From Rhodococcoides fascians NBRC 12155 = LMG 3623 (GTDB taxonomy: Bacteria; Actinomycetota; Actinomycetes; Mycobacteriales; Mycobacteriaceae): a DNA stretch of 64,000 nt. This document shows positions 42,600 through 51,115 of the stretch, piece after piece. The position numbers and the translations under genes are program-made. The notes below the pieces were generated by a model. It had not been told where the DNA came from. It saw nothing but the letters and a program-made list of their open reading frames with translations, and made no database searches. The stretch is taken from contig NZ_BCWW01000017.1 in assembly GCF_001894785.1 (NCBI RefSeq), positions 55,648-119,647 on the forward strand. Reading direction: 5' to 3'. Positions within the stretch are counted from its first letter, which is position 1. Every line of letters begins with the position of its first letter.

Positions 42600-44227
42600 C
42601 AGAGCCCACCACCTGTGATCGTGTTGATGGGGATTTGGTTCGGACTGAAACCGCCTGCGTAGAGCTTGCGGAGCAAAGCTGGGGGCAAAGTTCCGTATTC
42701 GCCGGTCCCGCCCGGCTTTCCTTCGTAAATTTTGGTTACTGCGGGCATGGCGTTTTCGCCGGCCTCGATATGGATGACCTCGCTGACGAATCGGACCTGA
42801 CGCCTCTCGCCGGTGTCGGTAAATTCGTAGTCCGTCTGCAGCTGAATGATCAGATTGATGTGGTGTGCCACTTGGCGGTAGGCGTACTCGACCGGCACTC
42901 CTGCTTCGAGGGCGCAGGTGACGAGGCGGTCGATCGCGCCGGCGGCATGCTCGGCGTGCGTGGTACTCAGGGAGCCTTTGGCCATCTGCATTGCTTTGAA
43001 CATGTCGATGATCTCGCCGCCGGCTACCTCTCCGACGATGACACGGTCGAGCTGCATTCGCACGAACTGGTAAAGGATGTCGGACAGCGTCGTCGCGCCG
43101 CGTAGCGCTCCGGTCAGCTCGTTTCGTTCGCCGCCGCCGGTGATTGCCTCGGCTGCAACAACATACGGTCTGCGACCGTCGAGTTTGTCGAGGAACAGTT
43201 CGTACTCTGTCTCTGCTGTGCCGATCCGTGTTTGCAGGGGAAGGCAGTTGGCGAGCGCACGAAGGTTGGTTGTTTTACCTGATCCCATGGGCCCGGAGAT
43301 CACGATGGAGGCACCACCGATGACTGCGGCGCTGAGGATCTCGGACAACAGTTGGGGCATAACACCCATTTCGACCATCTTGTCGATGGTCACATCCTTG
43401 TGGCGGTGCATGCGGATGGCGATACTGGGATGGCGGACCGAGTAGCCCATCGCGGACAAGCGGATGTCGCCGGGCAGATTGAGGCGGAGGTTGGGGTTGA
43501 CCTGCGAGAACGGTCGTCCACCACCGGGTGCGCGCTGCGCGAGGTTGGTGAGCCAGTCGTAGAGCTCTTCGTCGCTGTCCGCGATCGGCGGTCGTGCCTG
43601 CAGACTCCCGTCGGGGTACATCACAATGACGCTGTCGCCGTTGATGAGGATGTTCTCGACGTTCGGGTCGTCGACGAGCGGCTGAAGTGGGCCGAGTCCG
43701 AACAGCGTGTCGAAGACCGCTTTGACCAGCGTCTGTTCCTCTTGGACGCTCAGCTGTTCGTGACCGGTGTCGATCGCGGACTGCACTTCTTTGCTGACGA
43801 GATCTATGACGATCTGCCTGCCCGACTCACGCTCCTCGTCCGGGGTCATGGCAGTGACGCCCAGCTCAGGGTTGAGGGCCTGATCTGCTCGTTGGGTCTT
43901 ACGGAGAGAGAGGATTTCGGATGCTTCTTTGGTCAGTTGCTTGACCAATTGGTGGTTGGTCCTCGCGACGTCCGACCGCTCAGCTGGAAATGGTGATGGC
44001 GATGTGAACGGGACCGTCTCGAGTCGCTCGGGTTCCGGGTGGGAGTGGCGACCGTCCTTGCCGGCTGCGGCGAGCAGACCTGCAGATGAGGAGCCGTATT
44101 GCCCGCTCCTGTAACGAGTTATCTCGTTGTCGCCATCGTCGAGGATGATCGGATCGGCGGCAAACATCGGTAGGTCGGGTAGGGCTGGTCGCTCGTCGTA
44201 GTCGAAGTCGGGGGCGTTGTTGGTCAT
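42599..44227 (-). CDS. tadA: TadA/CpaF pilus assembly ATPase
   Basis: 542 residues. The start ATG 44227 follows AGGGAG; the frame extends to 44386 without support. A variable N-terminal third is followed by a VirB11-type domain: IVISGPMGSGKTTNLRALAN (Walker A), DRVIVGEVAGGEIIDMF (Walker B) and SLSTTHAEHAAGAIDRL (His box). Hexameric motor driving pilus assembly and retraction. The N-terminal extension with many charged residues is longer than in Caulobacter CpaF. Confidence 0.92.
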   Translation of the reverse strand: MTNNAPDFDYDERPALPDLPMFAADPIILDDGDNEITRYRSGQYGSSSAGLLAAAGKDGRHSHPEPERLETVPFTSPSPFPAERSDVARTNHQLVKQLTKEASEILSLRKTQRADQALNPELGVTAMTPDEERESGRQIVIDLVSKEVQSAIDTGHEQLSVQEEQTLVKAVFDTLFGLGPLQPLVDDPNVENILINGDSVIVMYPDGSLQARPPIADSDEELYDWLTNLAQRAPGGGRPFSQVNPNLRLNLPGDIRLSAMGYSVRHPSIAIRMHRHKDVTIDKMVEMGVMPQLLSEILSAAVIGGASIVISGPMGSGKTTNLRALANCLPLQTRIGTAETEYELFLDKLDGRRPYVVAAEAITGGGERNELTGALRGATTLSDILYQFVRMQLDRVIVGEVAGGEIIDMFKAMQMAKGSLSTTHAEHAAGAIDRLVTCALEAGVPVEYAYRQVAHHINLIIQLQTDYEFTDTGERRQVRFVSEVIHIEAGENAMPAVTKIYEGKPGGTGEYGTLPPALLRKLYAGGFSPNQIPINTITGGGL

Positions 44228-44259
44228 GCGGGTGTTCTCCCTTTGGCCTTGTCGGCTCG

Positions 44260-45084
44260 TTACGCGGGCTGTGAGCTGTATGGCGAGTTGGCGATCCATA
44301 CGGGCTGGTGCGTTTCGTGGAAGCGCTCGATCTTTTGCCAGGTTCCGTCGATTGCGCGTAGATAGCTTGATCGACGTCGCCGCCAATTACTGAGCGAGGC
44401 ACCTTCGGAAAAAACTTGCGCGTGTACCGGTGATTCGGGAAGGACTGCGATGACGTCGAGGCCGGTCGCCGCGGCGGTCTCGGCTGCGCTGTAGGGCTCG
44501 GTACCCCTGACAATGAGGCCGATGCTGGCCGGCGACTTCGTATTCTCCAGATGCTGCTGTAGTGGGCCCAAGCCAGCACGAACCGCTGCCACTGCGGTCC
44601 TGGTCGGTCTGAGCATTATGGCGATAACGTCACTGTGACGGATCAGGTCTTGATGTCCGGACCGTAGATTGAGGCGACCGGCGTCGACGAGCAGGTCACC
44701 GCCGCCCTGTTTCGACAACAACGCCAGATGTGCCCCCAACGGGCCCCACGTCGACTTCATCGATTCCGTTTGAGCTGCATTGACCAGGCCGGGGACGAAC
44801 CATCCTTGCGCCTTGGTCGGCTCCTCTGGATCGAACGGCCCGATTCTAACTATTTGGTGCTGGAAGGCTGGGCCTATTCGGCCGTGCCTGTTCGGCTCGA
44901 CCAGTTGGATGATCGATCGGTCGTGCCGGCGGCGCGCGTGAAAGTACCCGGCCAGCGTCGGGGACGATCCGATCGGATCGGCCTCGATGTACAGCAGCTT
45001 GCGGGAGTCTGCGGTGAGAGCGATGCCCAGGCCGGTCGTCGAGACGCCTGGCGAGCCGGAGATCGAGGTCAGGGTGACGAGCAT
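44260..45084 (-). CDS. TadZ/CpaE-like P-loop protein
   Basis: 274 residues. LVTLTSISGSPGVSTTGLGI carries a deviant Walker A (S-G-S-P-G-V-S-T-T, lacking the usual Lys), followed by LLYIEADPIGSSPTLAG (Walker A' region). These SIMIBI-class proteins localise the Tad machine at the pole. The missing Lys suggests that ATP hydrolysis is lost or altered. Confidence 0.8.
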   Translation of the reverse strand: MLVTLTSISGSPGVSTTGLGIALTADSRKLLYIEADPIGSSPTLAGYFHARRRHDRSIIQLVEPNRHGRIGPAFQHQIVRIGPFDPEEPTKAQGWFVPGLVNAAQTESMKSTWGPLGAHLALLSKQGGGDLLVDAGRLNLRSGHQDLIRHSDVIAIMLRPTRTAVAAVRAGLGPLQQHLENTKSPASIGLIVRGTEPYSAAETAAATGLDVIAVLPESPVHAQVFSEGASLSNWRRRRSSYLRAIDGTWQKIERFHETHQPVWIANSPYSSQPA

Positions 45085-45087
45085 GGC

Positions 45088-45801
45088 TCAGCGCTCCCGG
45101 GAGTCGAGGACGATGGCGACGCGGTTGGTGGCGGCTCGGGCGGCGATCCAGCTGGCCTCGTCTTTCTTGACCAGAACGTCCACTGTCGTCTGTCCGGTCT
45201 CGGGGATGTCCTTCACGGCAACGACCTGTGCGTTCGCGGTGACCGGACCCTGCACCGGGGAATCGTCTTGATCTCGGGGAGTGTCGACGATCCGGACGTT
45301 GTCGCCTGCGAGCAGTGGCTCTGCGGGAAGTTTGCCGATTGCGACGGTGATGCCGACCAAAGTGTTGTCCCCGCTGGGGATTACGGCGTTGGTGAACGAC
45401 GATGGGTTCAGTGCCGATCCGCTCAGGAGCGGAACTGCTGCGCTCTGGCCCACGACCGATGCTTTGTCTGTGGCAGGAACGGTCGCGATGGTCGCATCGC
45501 TGTTGACCTCTGCGGTTTTGAGGTCGTCGGTGGTGATCGTCTCCCCCTGTGGCACGTCGCGGGCGAGCACCAGAATTGTCGTGGTGGCGCGCATGGCGTT
45601 CACCAAAAAGACCGCTCCTACGATTGCGACGGTCATCAAGGCGACTCCCGCGATCCAGTACGACCGTCGACGGCGCACTTTGGTGGTGGATACGACTTCG
45701 GTGAAGTCATGGCCCGGCTTAGGAGATGCCTCTCTTGCGCTGCGCGGCTCCCCCACTGTGGCGGTCGATGTCTTTTCTTTGAGATTGCCGAACATGGGCA
45801 T
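45088..45801 (-). CDS. CpaB/RcpC-like protein with SAF domain
   Basis: 237 residues. A cytoplasmic start is followed by one helix (YWIAGVALMTVAIVGAVFLV) and a SAF domain: TTILVLARDVPQGETITTDD, then QSAAVPLLSGSALNPSSF. In Gram-negative bacteria it stabilises the secretin, absent here; in actinobacteria SAF proteins sit at the outer face. Second gene of the Tad operon. Confidence 0.85.
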   Translation of the reverse strand: MPMFGNLKEKTSTATVGEPRSAREASPKPGHDFTEVVSTTKVRRRRSYWIAGVALMTVAIVGAVFLVNAMRATTTILVLARDVPQGETITTDDLKTAEVNSDATIATVPATDKASVVGQSAAVPLLSGSALNPSSFTNAVIPSGDNTLVGITVAIGKLPAEPLLAGDNVRIVDTPRDQDDSPVQGPVTANAQVVAVKDIPETGQTTVDVLVKKDEASWIAARAATNRVAIVLDSRER

Positions 45802-45804
45802 AGC

Positions 45805-46365
45805 TCAGTCACTTTCCGTTTGTGTCGTGGCGTCGAGGCCGAGATGTGCTTTGAGGGCAGTTCCGATGAGGTGGCTGCGGGAACGGGCCTTGAACTGGTC
45901 TTTCAGTTGATCGATGATCACCCAGTCATCGGCGTACAACCCGACCGTGACTCCCTTCTTCTCCGCCTTACCCTCAGACGGCTTCCCACCTACTCCCCTG
46001 GCGCGGAACAGACCTCCGCCGACCTTGCCTCCCGGAAACAGAAGGCTTTCGAGATCGCTGTGGACATCCTCGATAGCAGTGATGACCACCTCGCCGTGGG
46101 TTCTCCCTGTCCGTTTGCTCTCCTTCGCCAGACCGTGTGCAACCCCGACAGCAAGATGAACCGTCGACGGCACAATCGTGTCGTCGTGCCCCAATTCAGC
46201 TGCACCAGAGGATGTCTCCTCCTCGTTTGAACTCAACTGCACCACCTCCGCTGACATAGCACTTATCGATCCGGCCGGCGGCGGTGGCATGAAGGCTGCC
46301 CCGAGCGACTGTCGCGCAGGCGGAGATGTCGGCACGTTCGCACTCTCAGCGCTGTCGGTCCTCAC
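45805..46365 (-). CDS. Hypothetical protein, first gene of the Tad operon, RHH-like C-terminus
   Basis: 186 residues from GTG 46365 (RBS GGAAGG); in-frame ATGs at 46290 and 46257 are alternatives. A polar N-terminal half leads to GVTVGLYADDWVIIDQLKDQ and RSRSHLIGTALKAHLGL, which resemble a ribbon-helix-helix strand and helix pair. It may regulate the operon. Three bp separate it from the CpaB gene. Confidence 0.6.
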   Translation of the reverse strand: MRTDSAESANVPTSPPARQSLGAAFMPPPPAGSISAMSAEVVQLSSNEEETSSGAAELGHDDTIVPSTVHLAVGVAHGLAKESKRTGRTHGEVVITAIEDVHSDLESLLFPGGKVGGGLFRARGVGGKPSEGKAEKKGVTVGLYADDWVIIDQLKDQFKARSRSHLIGTALKAHLGLDATTQTESD

Positions 46366-46581
46366 TCACGATCCTTCCGATGTCCCCGTGTACCTGAGTC
46401 GCAGGCTTGAGTGCGACGTACGAGATATACCGGGTCTCCCGGACACCGCGAACAGCGTCGATCCGAACCGAACCCTGCAAAACGAACCCCGTGTTCGTCC
46501 CGCAAGAGGACCCCATCCCCTCCCCACCAGGACAAAGGCTATCTCCACCTCAACAACAGTGGTGATCAACACGCGGTACAT
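46366..46581 (-). CDS. Possible small ORF before the Tad operon
   Basis: 71 codons ending directly at the next start (TGA then GTG at 46365). MYRVLITTVVEVEIAFVLVG is hydrophobic; the rest is basic. No RBS is clear. Could equally be leader sequence. Confidence 0.25.
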   Translation of the reverse strand: MYRVLITTVVEVEIAFVLVGRGWGPLAGRTRGSFCRVRFGSTLFAVSGRPGISRTSHSSLRLRYTGTSEGS

Positions 46582-47054
46582 AACATTTCAGTAACAAGGT
46601 AGTCGATCGCGCACTCGTTCAGTTCCGAAGCAAACGCGGCGCGGCACCGACCCCTGACGGTCCGTGCCGCAAGCAATGTCCTCTGCAACTTCTACGGGCC
46701 GTTGACTGACTCTCAACCGAACTGCACTCGGCGCTGCCTCTTGACTCCAAGACAAGTTGGATTATGATCACTGCCACGTGATCACAACACGATTTTGTTA
46801 TCGTTTGACACTCATGTCGGACTGATGTGGTTCTCGTGACTCAGTGCTATTTGATTTGATGGCTTTCATGTGTGTCCACAATCTGCCGCCAATGTTTCTT
46901 CAACGCAGCGTCGTTCACCGACGATCTTGAACCGATCGCCATGCAGAGCTCACCAGGAAAACCACCACATCTACCTCTTCGGCCGTGGGCACAGTCATAG
47001 AACTGATGCCAGAGGGGTGGTGACACACCACCATTTACCTGCAACCATTGAACG
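46582..47054. other. Divergent control region between the Tad operon and the 47055 gene
   Basis: 473 bp, AT-richer than its surroundings. TTGACT (46741-46746), 16 bp, TATGAT (46763-46768) forms a strong plus-strand promoter, overlapped by the palindrome TGATCAC-N6-GTGATCA (46765-46784). No protein gene supported; a 76-codon minus frame (47077-46847) lacks an RBS. Confidence 0.6.
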
Positions 47055-47753
47055 ATGAGCTTCTCCGACACCGCCACCGCGCCAGGCAGCGGCGTCGCAG
47101 CCCGAACGCTCGACGACCTACGATGGCACCGCGAGTTCCATCGTCAGTCCCAGTTTCGCTGGTGGGACACCGAGGCCGCGCTCGTTGCCACCGAATTCAC
47201 TCGTGGACAGGACCAGTTCCACACAGTGCACGACCTGGCACAACTGGAGCGATGTCGGCTAGCGCTCGCCGACTACACCACGACCTGCCAGCGAGCCCTG
47301 GGCCGCGCCCTCAAACAGTCACAACACGTTCTCGACACGCAGAGCTGGACTTTCGCGACTGATGCGCTCCTGCTGTTGCCGTGGACATGCGAGCAGAGCA
47401 GCTACCTTGCGACCTGGGCCGACCCGCACGATCCGACAGCTCTGAGCAACCCTCAAGTCCGGCGCATTCAACGTTCCTGTGAGCGCATGATGTTCGGAAA
47501 TCCCCTCATTCTTAGTTGGGAATTGAGCCACCTGTGGAGCCTCTACCGAGCCGCCGAGACACTGCTCGAAGACACCCTTGTAGATCTCACCGTTGAACTC
47601 TCAGAATCAGTCCCTGACGCCACCCTGCTGTGGGCCACCCAAATGGCGTCGAAGATCGGTCTGGAACAACGGATAGCCGAACAGCGAACGACCCGCGGAG
47701 AGCCTGGCGATCCCCGCCGCCGACTGCGTCAGAGCTATTCGGATCTACGCTGA
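47055..47753 (+). CDS. Hypothetical protein upstream of the partition locus
   Basis: 232 residues, ATG 47055. Helical, Trp- and Leu-rich and without membrane helices: SQFRWWDTEAALVATEFTRG, SWTFATDALLLLPWTCEQSS, LSWELSHLWSLYRAAETLLE. No family recognised. Transcribed towards the 12-bp array from the palindrome-overlapped promoter about 290 bp upstream. Confidence 0.6.
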   Translation: MSFSDTATAPGSGVAARTLDDLRWHREFHRQSQFRWWDTEAALVATEFTRGQDQFHTVHDLAQLERCRLALADYTTTCQRALGRALKQSQHVLDTQSWTFATDALLLLPWTCEQSSYLATWADPHDPTALSNPQVRRIQRSCERMMFGNPLILSWELSHLWSLYRAAETLLEDTLVDLTVELSESVPDATLLWATQMASKIGLEQRIAEQRTTRGEPGDPRRRLRQSYSDLR

Positions 47754-48035
47754 TTGGAACGCGAACAGTCCCCCGTTGACCTGGCGTCTTATGTGAAATT
47801 CGTGCCAGGCTCGCGTCGAACTACGTAGCAATCCTCGCACTCCCCTACCGATACCTCTCCCCTCAACACTTCGCTTGAGCCTTCGCGAAGCCAGCAGAGC
47901 CTGCGGATTGGGAGTCGCGGCCATGATCGCAGCTCGAATCGCACGCTGATTCGCACATATCGACGCTTTGTTGATCCGACATAACTACCCACTCTCGATC
48001 CCGTTCATCATCCCAGTGCTCTGCTCCCCTACCTC

Positions 48036-48551
48036 CGTTACCGTCTACCGGGCAATCATCCCAACACAATGGGCGTAGCACTTCGTAGTACTCCTCGCAC
48101 AGTAAAGCGTTGGTTTCATCGCGTACTAAACCGCGTGTTTGAGGGCGTACAAATACGCTTGTTACACCGTTGGTTAATACGCGTAATACTACGCATGCAA
48201 TACCGGGTAGAACTCCGCACGTCAACACGCGGGTTAAATACCGTTTTGGTCAGCACATCAATGCCCGTGTTTCTTCACGTGTTAACAAGGGTGTTGATAT
48301 GCGACTTAACGTGCGTATTGGTACGCTGTTACTAGGGCGCAGCACTACATGTTTTATTGCGCGTGTTTTGCCGCGTAAGAGTGCGAGCATTGATACGCAT
48401 GGTGTTACGCGACTTAGACCGTGTTGACTGACGTGCGTGACTGGGCGTACTCTCGCGCACACAACCACGCACGACAACCTGCGCATCCGCCCGCACAAGA
48501 GCGTGCGGGACAAGTCGAGCCGCTCGCACGTACCGATTCGGCACCGTGAAC
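48036..48551 (+). repeat. Tandem array of about 40 degenerate 12-bp units, probable centromere
   Basis: Split into 12-mers from 48036, nearly every unit begins CG/GG/TG followed by C and then GT or AC: for example CGCGTACTAAAC (48120), CGCGTGTTTGAG (48132), CGCGTAATACTA (48180), CGCGACTTAGAC (48408), CGCACACAACCA (48456). The register holds without a gap for over 460 bp and fades at both ends. Consensus about CGCGTNNTNANN. It ends about 80 bp before parA. The preceding 47754-48035 holds no gene. Type Ib plasmid partition systems with ribbon-helix-helix ParB use such iterated short direct repeats as the centromere and operator. A weak plus-strand frame through it has Arg every fourth residue, a by-product of the period. 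Confidence 0.85.
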
Positions 48552-48630
48552 GCCTCCCGGTCACGCTTCTCCACGGCAGCGCTCGAATAGATGCACGCGG
48601 ATCCAGGACTCTGGAAGGAAGGTTCTATCG

Positions 48631-49545
48631 ATGGCAATATCAAATTCCCTCGCAGTCACCCAAGGTAAAGGGGGAGTGGGCAAGACGACGGTTGTTGCCA
48701 ACCTCGCAGGCCTGTTCGCCGCTGCCGGCTACCGTGTTCTCGTCGGGGAGTTCGACCCTCAGGGCAACCTGGCCCGCGATTTCGGTTACGAAAAGCAGTC
48801 CGGTGAAGAACTTCTGATGTCGTTGATGTCAGGCGGACAACCCCCGATCATCAAAGACGTCCGACCCGGTCTAGACGTCATTCCCGCTGGTCCTGCGCTC
48901 GTCGACGTTGCTGGCATGATGCTCTCCAGGCTCAGCCGCGGGGGCGAATCGCTGGGGCAGATCCTCCACAAAGTCCTTGCCCCGATCGTTCCCGACTACG
49001 ACATTGTTCTCTTCGATACCCCGCCAGGCGACGTGATCATCGGTGATGCGGTGCTGTACTGCACGTCGTCCGTTCTCATCCCTACTCGCGCCGACGATGG
49101 CAGCCTCGACGGCCTCGACCGCGTCGCCGAGCGCTTCGCGCGTGCCCGGGAGCACAATCCGCAACTGAGATTGGCTGGCATGCTTCTGTTTGCGGTCGGC
49201 AGTAGGTCACAACGGCTCCAGGACCAGGTGAGGGAAAGTATTACGCAAGCCATTCCTGACACCATTGCCCCCATCTTCGGCACGACAATCCGCTACATGG
49301 AGAGCGCCGCTGCCGACGCGCGGCGGCATGGGCTCCTAGCTCACGAACTCGAAGGCGCTACTGCTAGCGCAAAGAAGGCTCGGTTGAAAGCGCTGAGGGA
49401 CAAGGTGAAACCACCCAGCCTTCTGCTCTCTCGGGATGCAACCGGGTTGGCGGATGACTACGAGGCCCTAGCAGCTGAGGTCTTGCAACGCTTGGCCGAG
49501 CTTGCTGCCGAAGCCGATCACGCAGAAGAGGTAGCACCCGCATGA
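48631..49545 (+). CDS. parA: ParA partition ATPase
   Basis: 304 residues from ATG 48631 (RBS GGAAGGAAGG). QGKGGVGKTTVVANLAGL is the deviant Walker A (K-G-G-V-G-K-T-T), VGEFDPQGNLA Walker A', and YDIVLFDTPPGD Walker B. No N-terminal HTH, so it is the short type Ib-like ParA that leaves DNA binding to ParB. The C-terminus is Ala/Glu-rich. ATGA overlap with parB. Confidence 0.94.
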   Translation: MAISNSLAVTQGKGGVGKTTVVANLAGLFAAAGYRVLVGEFDPQGNLARDFGYEKQSGEELLMSLMSGGQPPIIKDVRPGLDVIPAGPALVDVAGMMLSRLSRGGESLGQILHKVLAPIVPDYDIVLFDTPPGDVIIGDAVLYCTSSVLIPTRADDGSLDGLDRVAERFARAREHNPQLRLAGMLLFAVGSRSQRLQDQVRESITQAIPDTIAPIFGTTIRYMESAAADARRHGLLAHELEGATASAKKARLKALRDKVKPPSLLLSRDATGLADDYEALAAEVLQRLAELAAEADHAEEVAPA

Positions 49546-50261
49546 GCACCACTGATCGCAAGAAGCGACCCAGCCTGGCGGACCAATTCGACAAGCCCGC
49601 TCCCCGTGGATCTGGCCTCGCCAACATTTTCCCTCGCAATGGAACGGGTTCCCTCGCCAGGCCTGCCGCAGTGGAACCACGCTCGACCGACGTGGCTGCC
49701 GAAAGAGCCGTCGACGAGCCGCACGTACAGGCTCCGGACGTGACATCTGCACCGGATGCTCCTGCAGCACCTGCACCAGAGCCTCCGACCGAGGTTGCTA
49801 CATCTGCCTCGCCCTCCGGGGGCAGCACTGCCGCAACCGAGGACGTAGCCACCACACCCGAAACCGGGGCCGACACCGCTACAGCGGAGCCGTTGGCTGC
49901 GATTGTCGGTGATGAAGATGTGCGCCCGATCGCGGTCTACGTTCCCGCGACGGTCAAAGAGGCCTGGAAGACGCGATCTCAGCGGGAGAAGAAGTCCTAC
50001 GGCGAGATCGTCGAGGATGCCTTCGCCGCGCACACCCCGGAAACCTTGGTTCGCCTCTTCGCCCCTCGCGCCGTCGAATCGCCACGCGGTGGCATGCCGC
50101 GTCTGGCCCGCCCGAAGGTCGCGAGCGGGGGAGTGGAGGTGCGTCCACATCTGTGGGTAGCCCAGACCCGATGGATAGACGAGCAGGTAGAAGCAAGTCC
50201 GCTCATCCCCTCACGAAGCGCGCTGATTGCTGCGGTCGTTGAGGACTATCTGATCTCTTGA
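49542..50261 (+). CDS. parB: ParB-like centromere-binding protein, probable ribbon-helix-helix
   Basis: 239 residues. N-terminal 130: a basic opening (STTDRKKRPSLADQFDKPAP) and a Pro/Ala/Glu linker, likely the ParA-contact region. The C-terminal part, RPIAVYVPATVKEAWKTRSQ then REKKSYGEIVEDAF, is strand-helix-helix as in RHH proteins. A second similar segment, WVAQTRWIDEQVEASPLIPS with RSALIAAVVEDYL, suggests a tandem RHH. No canonical KorB/Spo0J HTH. It would bind the 12-bp array and autoregulate. Confidence 0.8.
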   Translation: MSTTDRKKRPSLADQFDKPAPRGSGLANIFPRNGTGSLARPAAVEPRSTDVAAERAVDEPHVQAPDVTSAPDAPAAPAPEPPTEVATSASPSGGSTAATEDVATTPETGADTATAEPLAAIVGDEDVRPIAVYVPATVKEAWKTRSQREKKSYGEIVEDAFAAHTPETLVRLFAPRAVESPRGGMPRLARPKVASGGVEVRPHLWVAQTRWIDEQVEASPLIPSRSALIAAVVEDYLIS

Positions 50262-50290
50262 TCCGCCGGGCCAGAGCGTCTTGCTCCTGG

Positions 50291-50343
50291 CTCCCCACCG
50301 TGCTCCCCACCATGCTCCCCACTCCGGTGGGGAGCGTTTTTTT
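50291..50343 (+). terminator. CTCCCCAC repeats and terminator after parB
   Basis: Three 12-bp units (CTCCCCACCGTG 50291, CTCCCCACCATG 50303, CTCCCCACTCCG 50315), then GTGGGGAGC (50327-50335) pairing with 50314-50322 over a 4-nt loop and followed by G and seven T: a classic intrinsic terminator. Further CATGCTCCCC copies lie at about 50368-50388. The other two units could pair with the same right arm, so alternative hairpins are possible. Confidence 0.88.
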
Positions 50344-50670
50344 GCCTTTGAGCTGCCCTTATCTCCATGCTCCCCATGCTCCCCACATAAAAGAGCCAAG
50401 GTCACGCGTATATCGATGAAGGGGCTTGCGCAGCGGGTCGGTTCGACGAGCTGGGGTGTTCGTCGTGTCCGGTGCCGCAGAGACAATGTCGAGAGATTTC
50501 GCCACTTCTGTCACAGAGGTAGATCGAGACGGATCTACCTGTCATGTGTGGTGCGAGGGCGGGTACGGACGAGGTGCGGAGGAACATGTGAACGTGGCAC
50601 GACAGGCAGGCGACACACCGGATGTCGCGGCCTCCCTGTTTCTGTTACCGAATCCGTTTAATGTGATCGC
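50344..50670. other. Intergenic region after the parAB terminator
   Basis: 327 bp with extra CATGCTCCCC repeats at its left end and no supported gene. It must contain the promoter of the small gene at 50671. Confidence 0.4.
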
Positions 50671-50892
50671 ATGGCTGGAAGCAAACCTGGGAGAGAGTCG
50701 AAGGGCCCTCGCATACCCGCAATGGTGCGCACGCCCGACACGCAGTATGCGCATTACAAAAACGAGGCCGACGCCCTTGGCCTCGACCTCAGCGACTACT
50801 ACGTCTATGTCATGGCGCTGCACCATGATCTACCCATGCCGCATTACATCCAAGATCGAATCGATCCCGCACAGTACAAGCTGGGCGCGTGA
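50671..50892 (+). CDS. Small hypothetical plasmid protein
   Basis: 73 residues. A basic start (AGSKPGRESKGPRIPAMVRT) is followed by a helical region, YKNEADALGLDLSDYYVYVM, with a pattern like small RHH or HTH plasmid proteins. It lies between the partition locus and the replication gene; a copy-control role is possible but unproved. Confidence 0.55.
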   Translation: MAGSKPGRESKGPRIPAMVRTPDTQYAHYKNEADALGLDLSDYYVYVMALHHDLPMPHYIQDRIDPAQYKLGA

Positions 50893-50912
50893 TGACCTAC
50901 CCCTAGACAGTG

Positions 50913-50949
50913 AAAAACCCCCCTCGTGCTTGGCGGCGAGAAGGGGGGT
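50913..50949 (-). terminator. Hairpin oriented as a minus-strand terminator
   Basis: CCCCCCTC (50918-50925) pairs with GAGAAGGGGGG (50938-50948) with a small bulge. On the minus strand it is followed by TTTTT. No minus-strand gene ends here; it could stop an antisense transcript from the leader of the replication gene. Confidence 0.6.
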
Positions 50950-51115
50950 CTTCCGGATTCACAAGTGAGCGAATCGCTCCGCTCCAACCACCCACCGGGA
51001 ACAACCACGAACACGACAGGAGGTGTATTGACATCATAGCTCAGTACCCCTGCCTCGCCGTGATTTGCGCTCCGAACCCAGCGCGCGTCGTACATCTACG
51101 TGTCGGCGGTGAGTC

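Noticed and set aside
44728..46230. 500-codon plus frame across TadZ, CpaB and the first operon gene
   Set aside because: Antisense shadow; Cys/Gly/Arg-rich and without RBS.
46847..47077. 76-codon minus frame overlapping the start of the 47055 gene
   Set aside because: No RBS; overlaps the start of a better-supported gene; composition not convincing.
48069..48335. 88-codon plus-strand frame with Arg every fourth residue
   Set aside because: The pattern follows from the 12-bp DNA period; the frame has no RBS and stops inside the array, while the DNA repeat continues.
48036..48551. CRISPR array
   Set aside because: Units are 12 bp, contiguous and degenerate, with no spacers and no cas genes.
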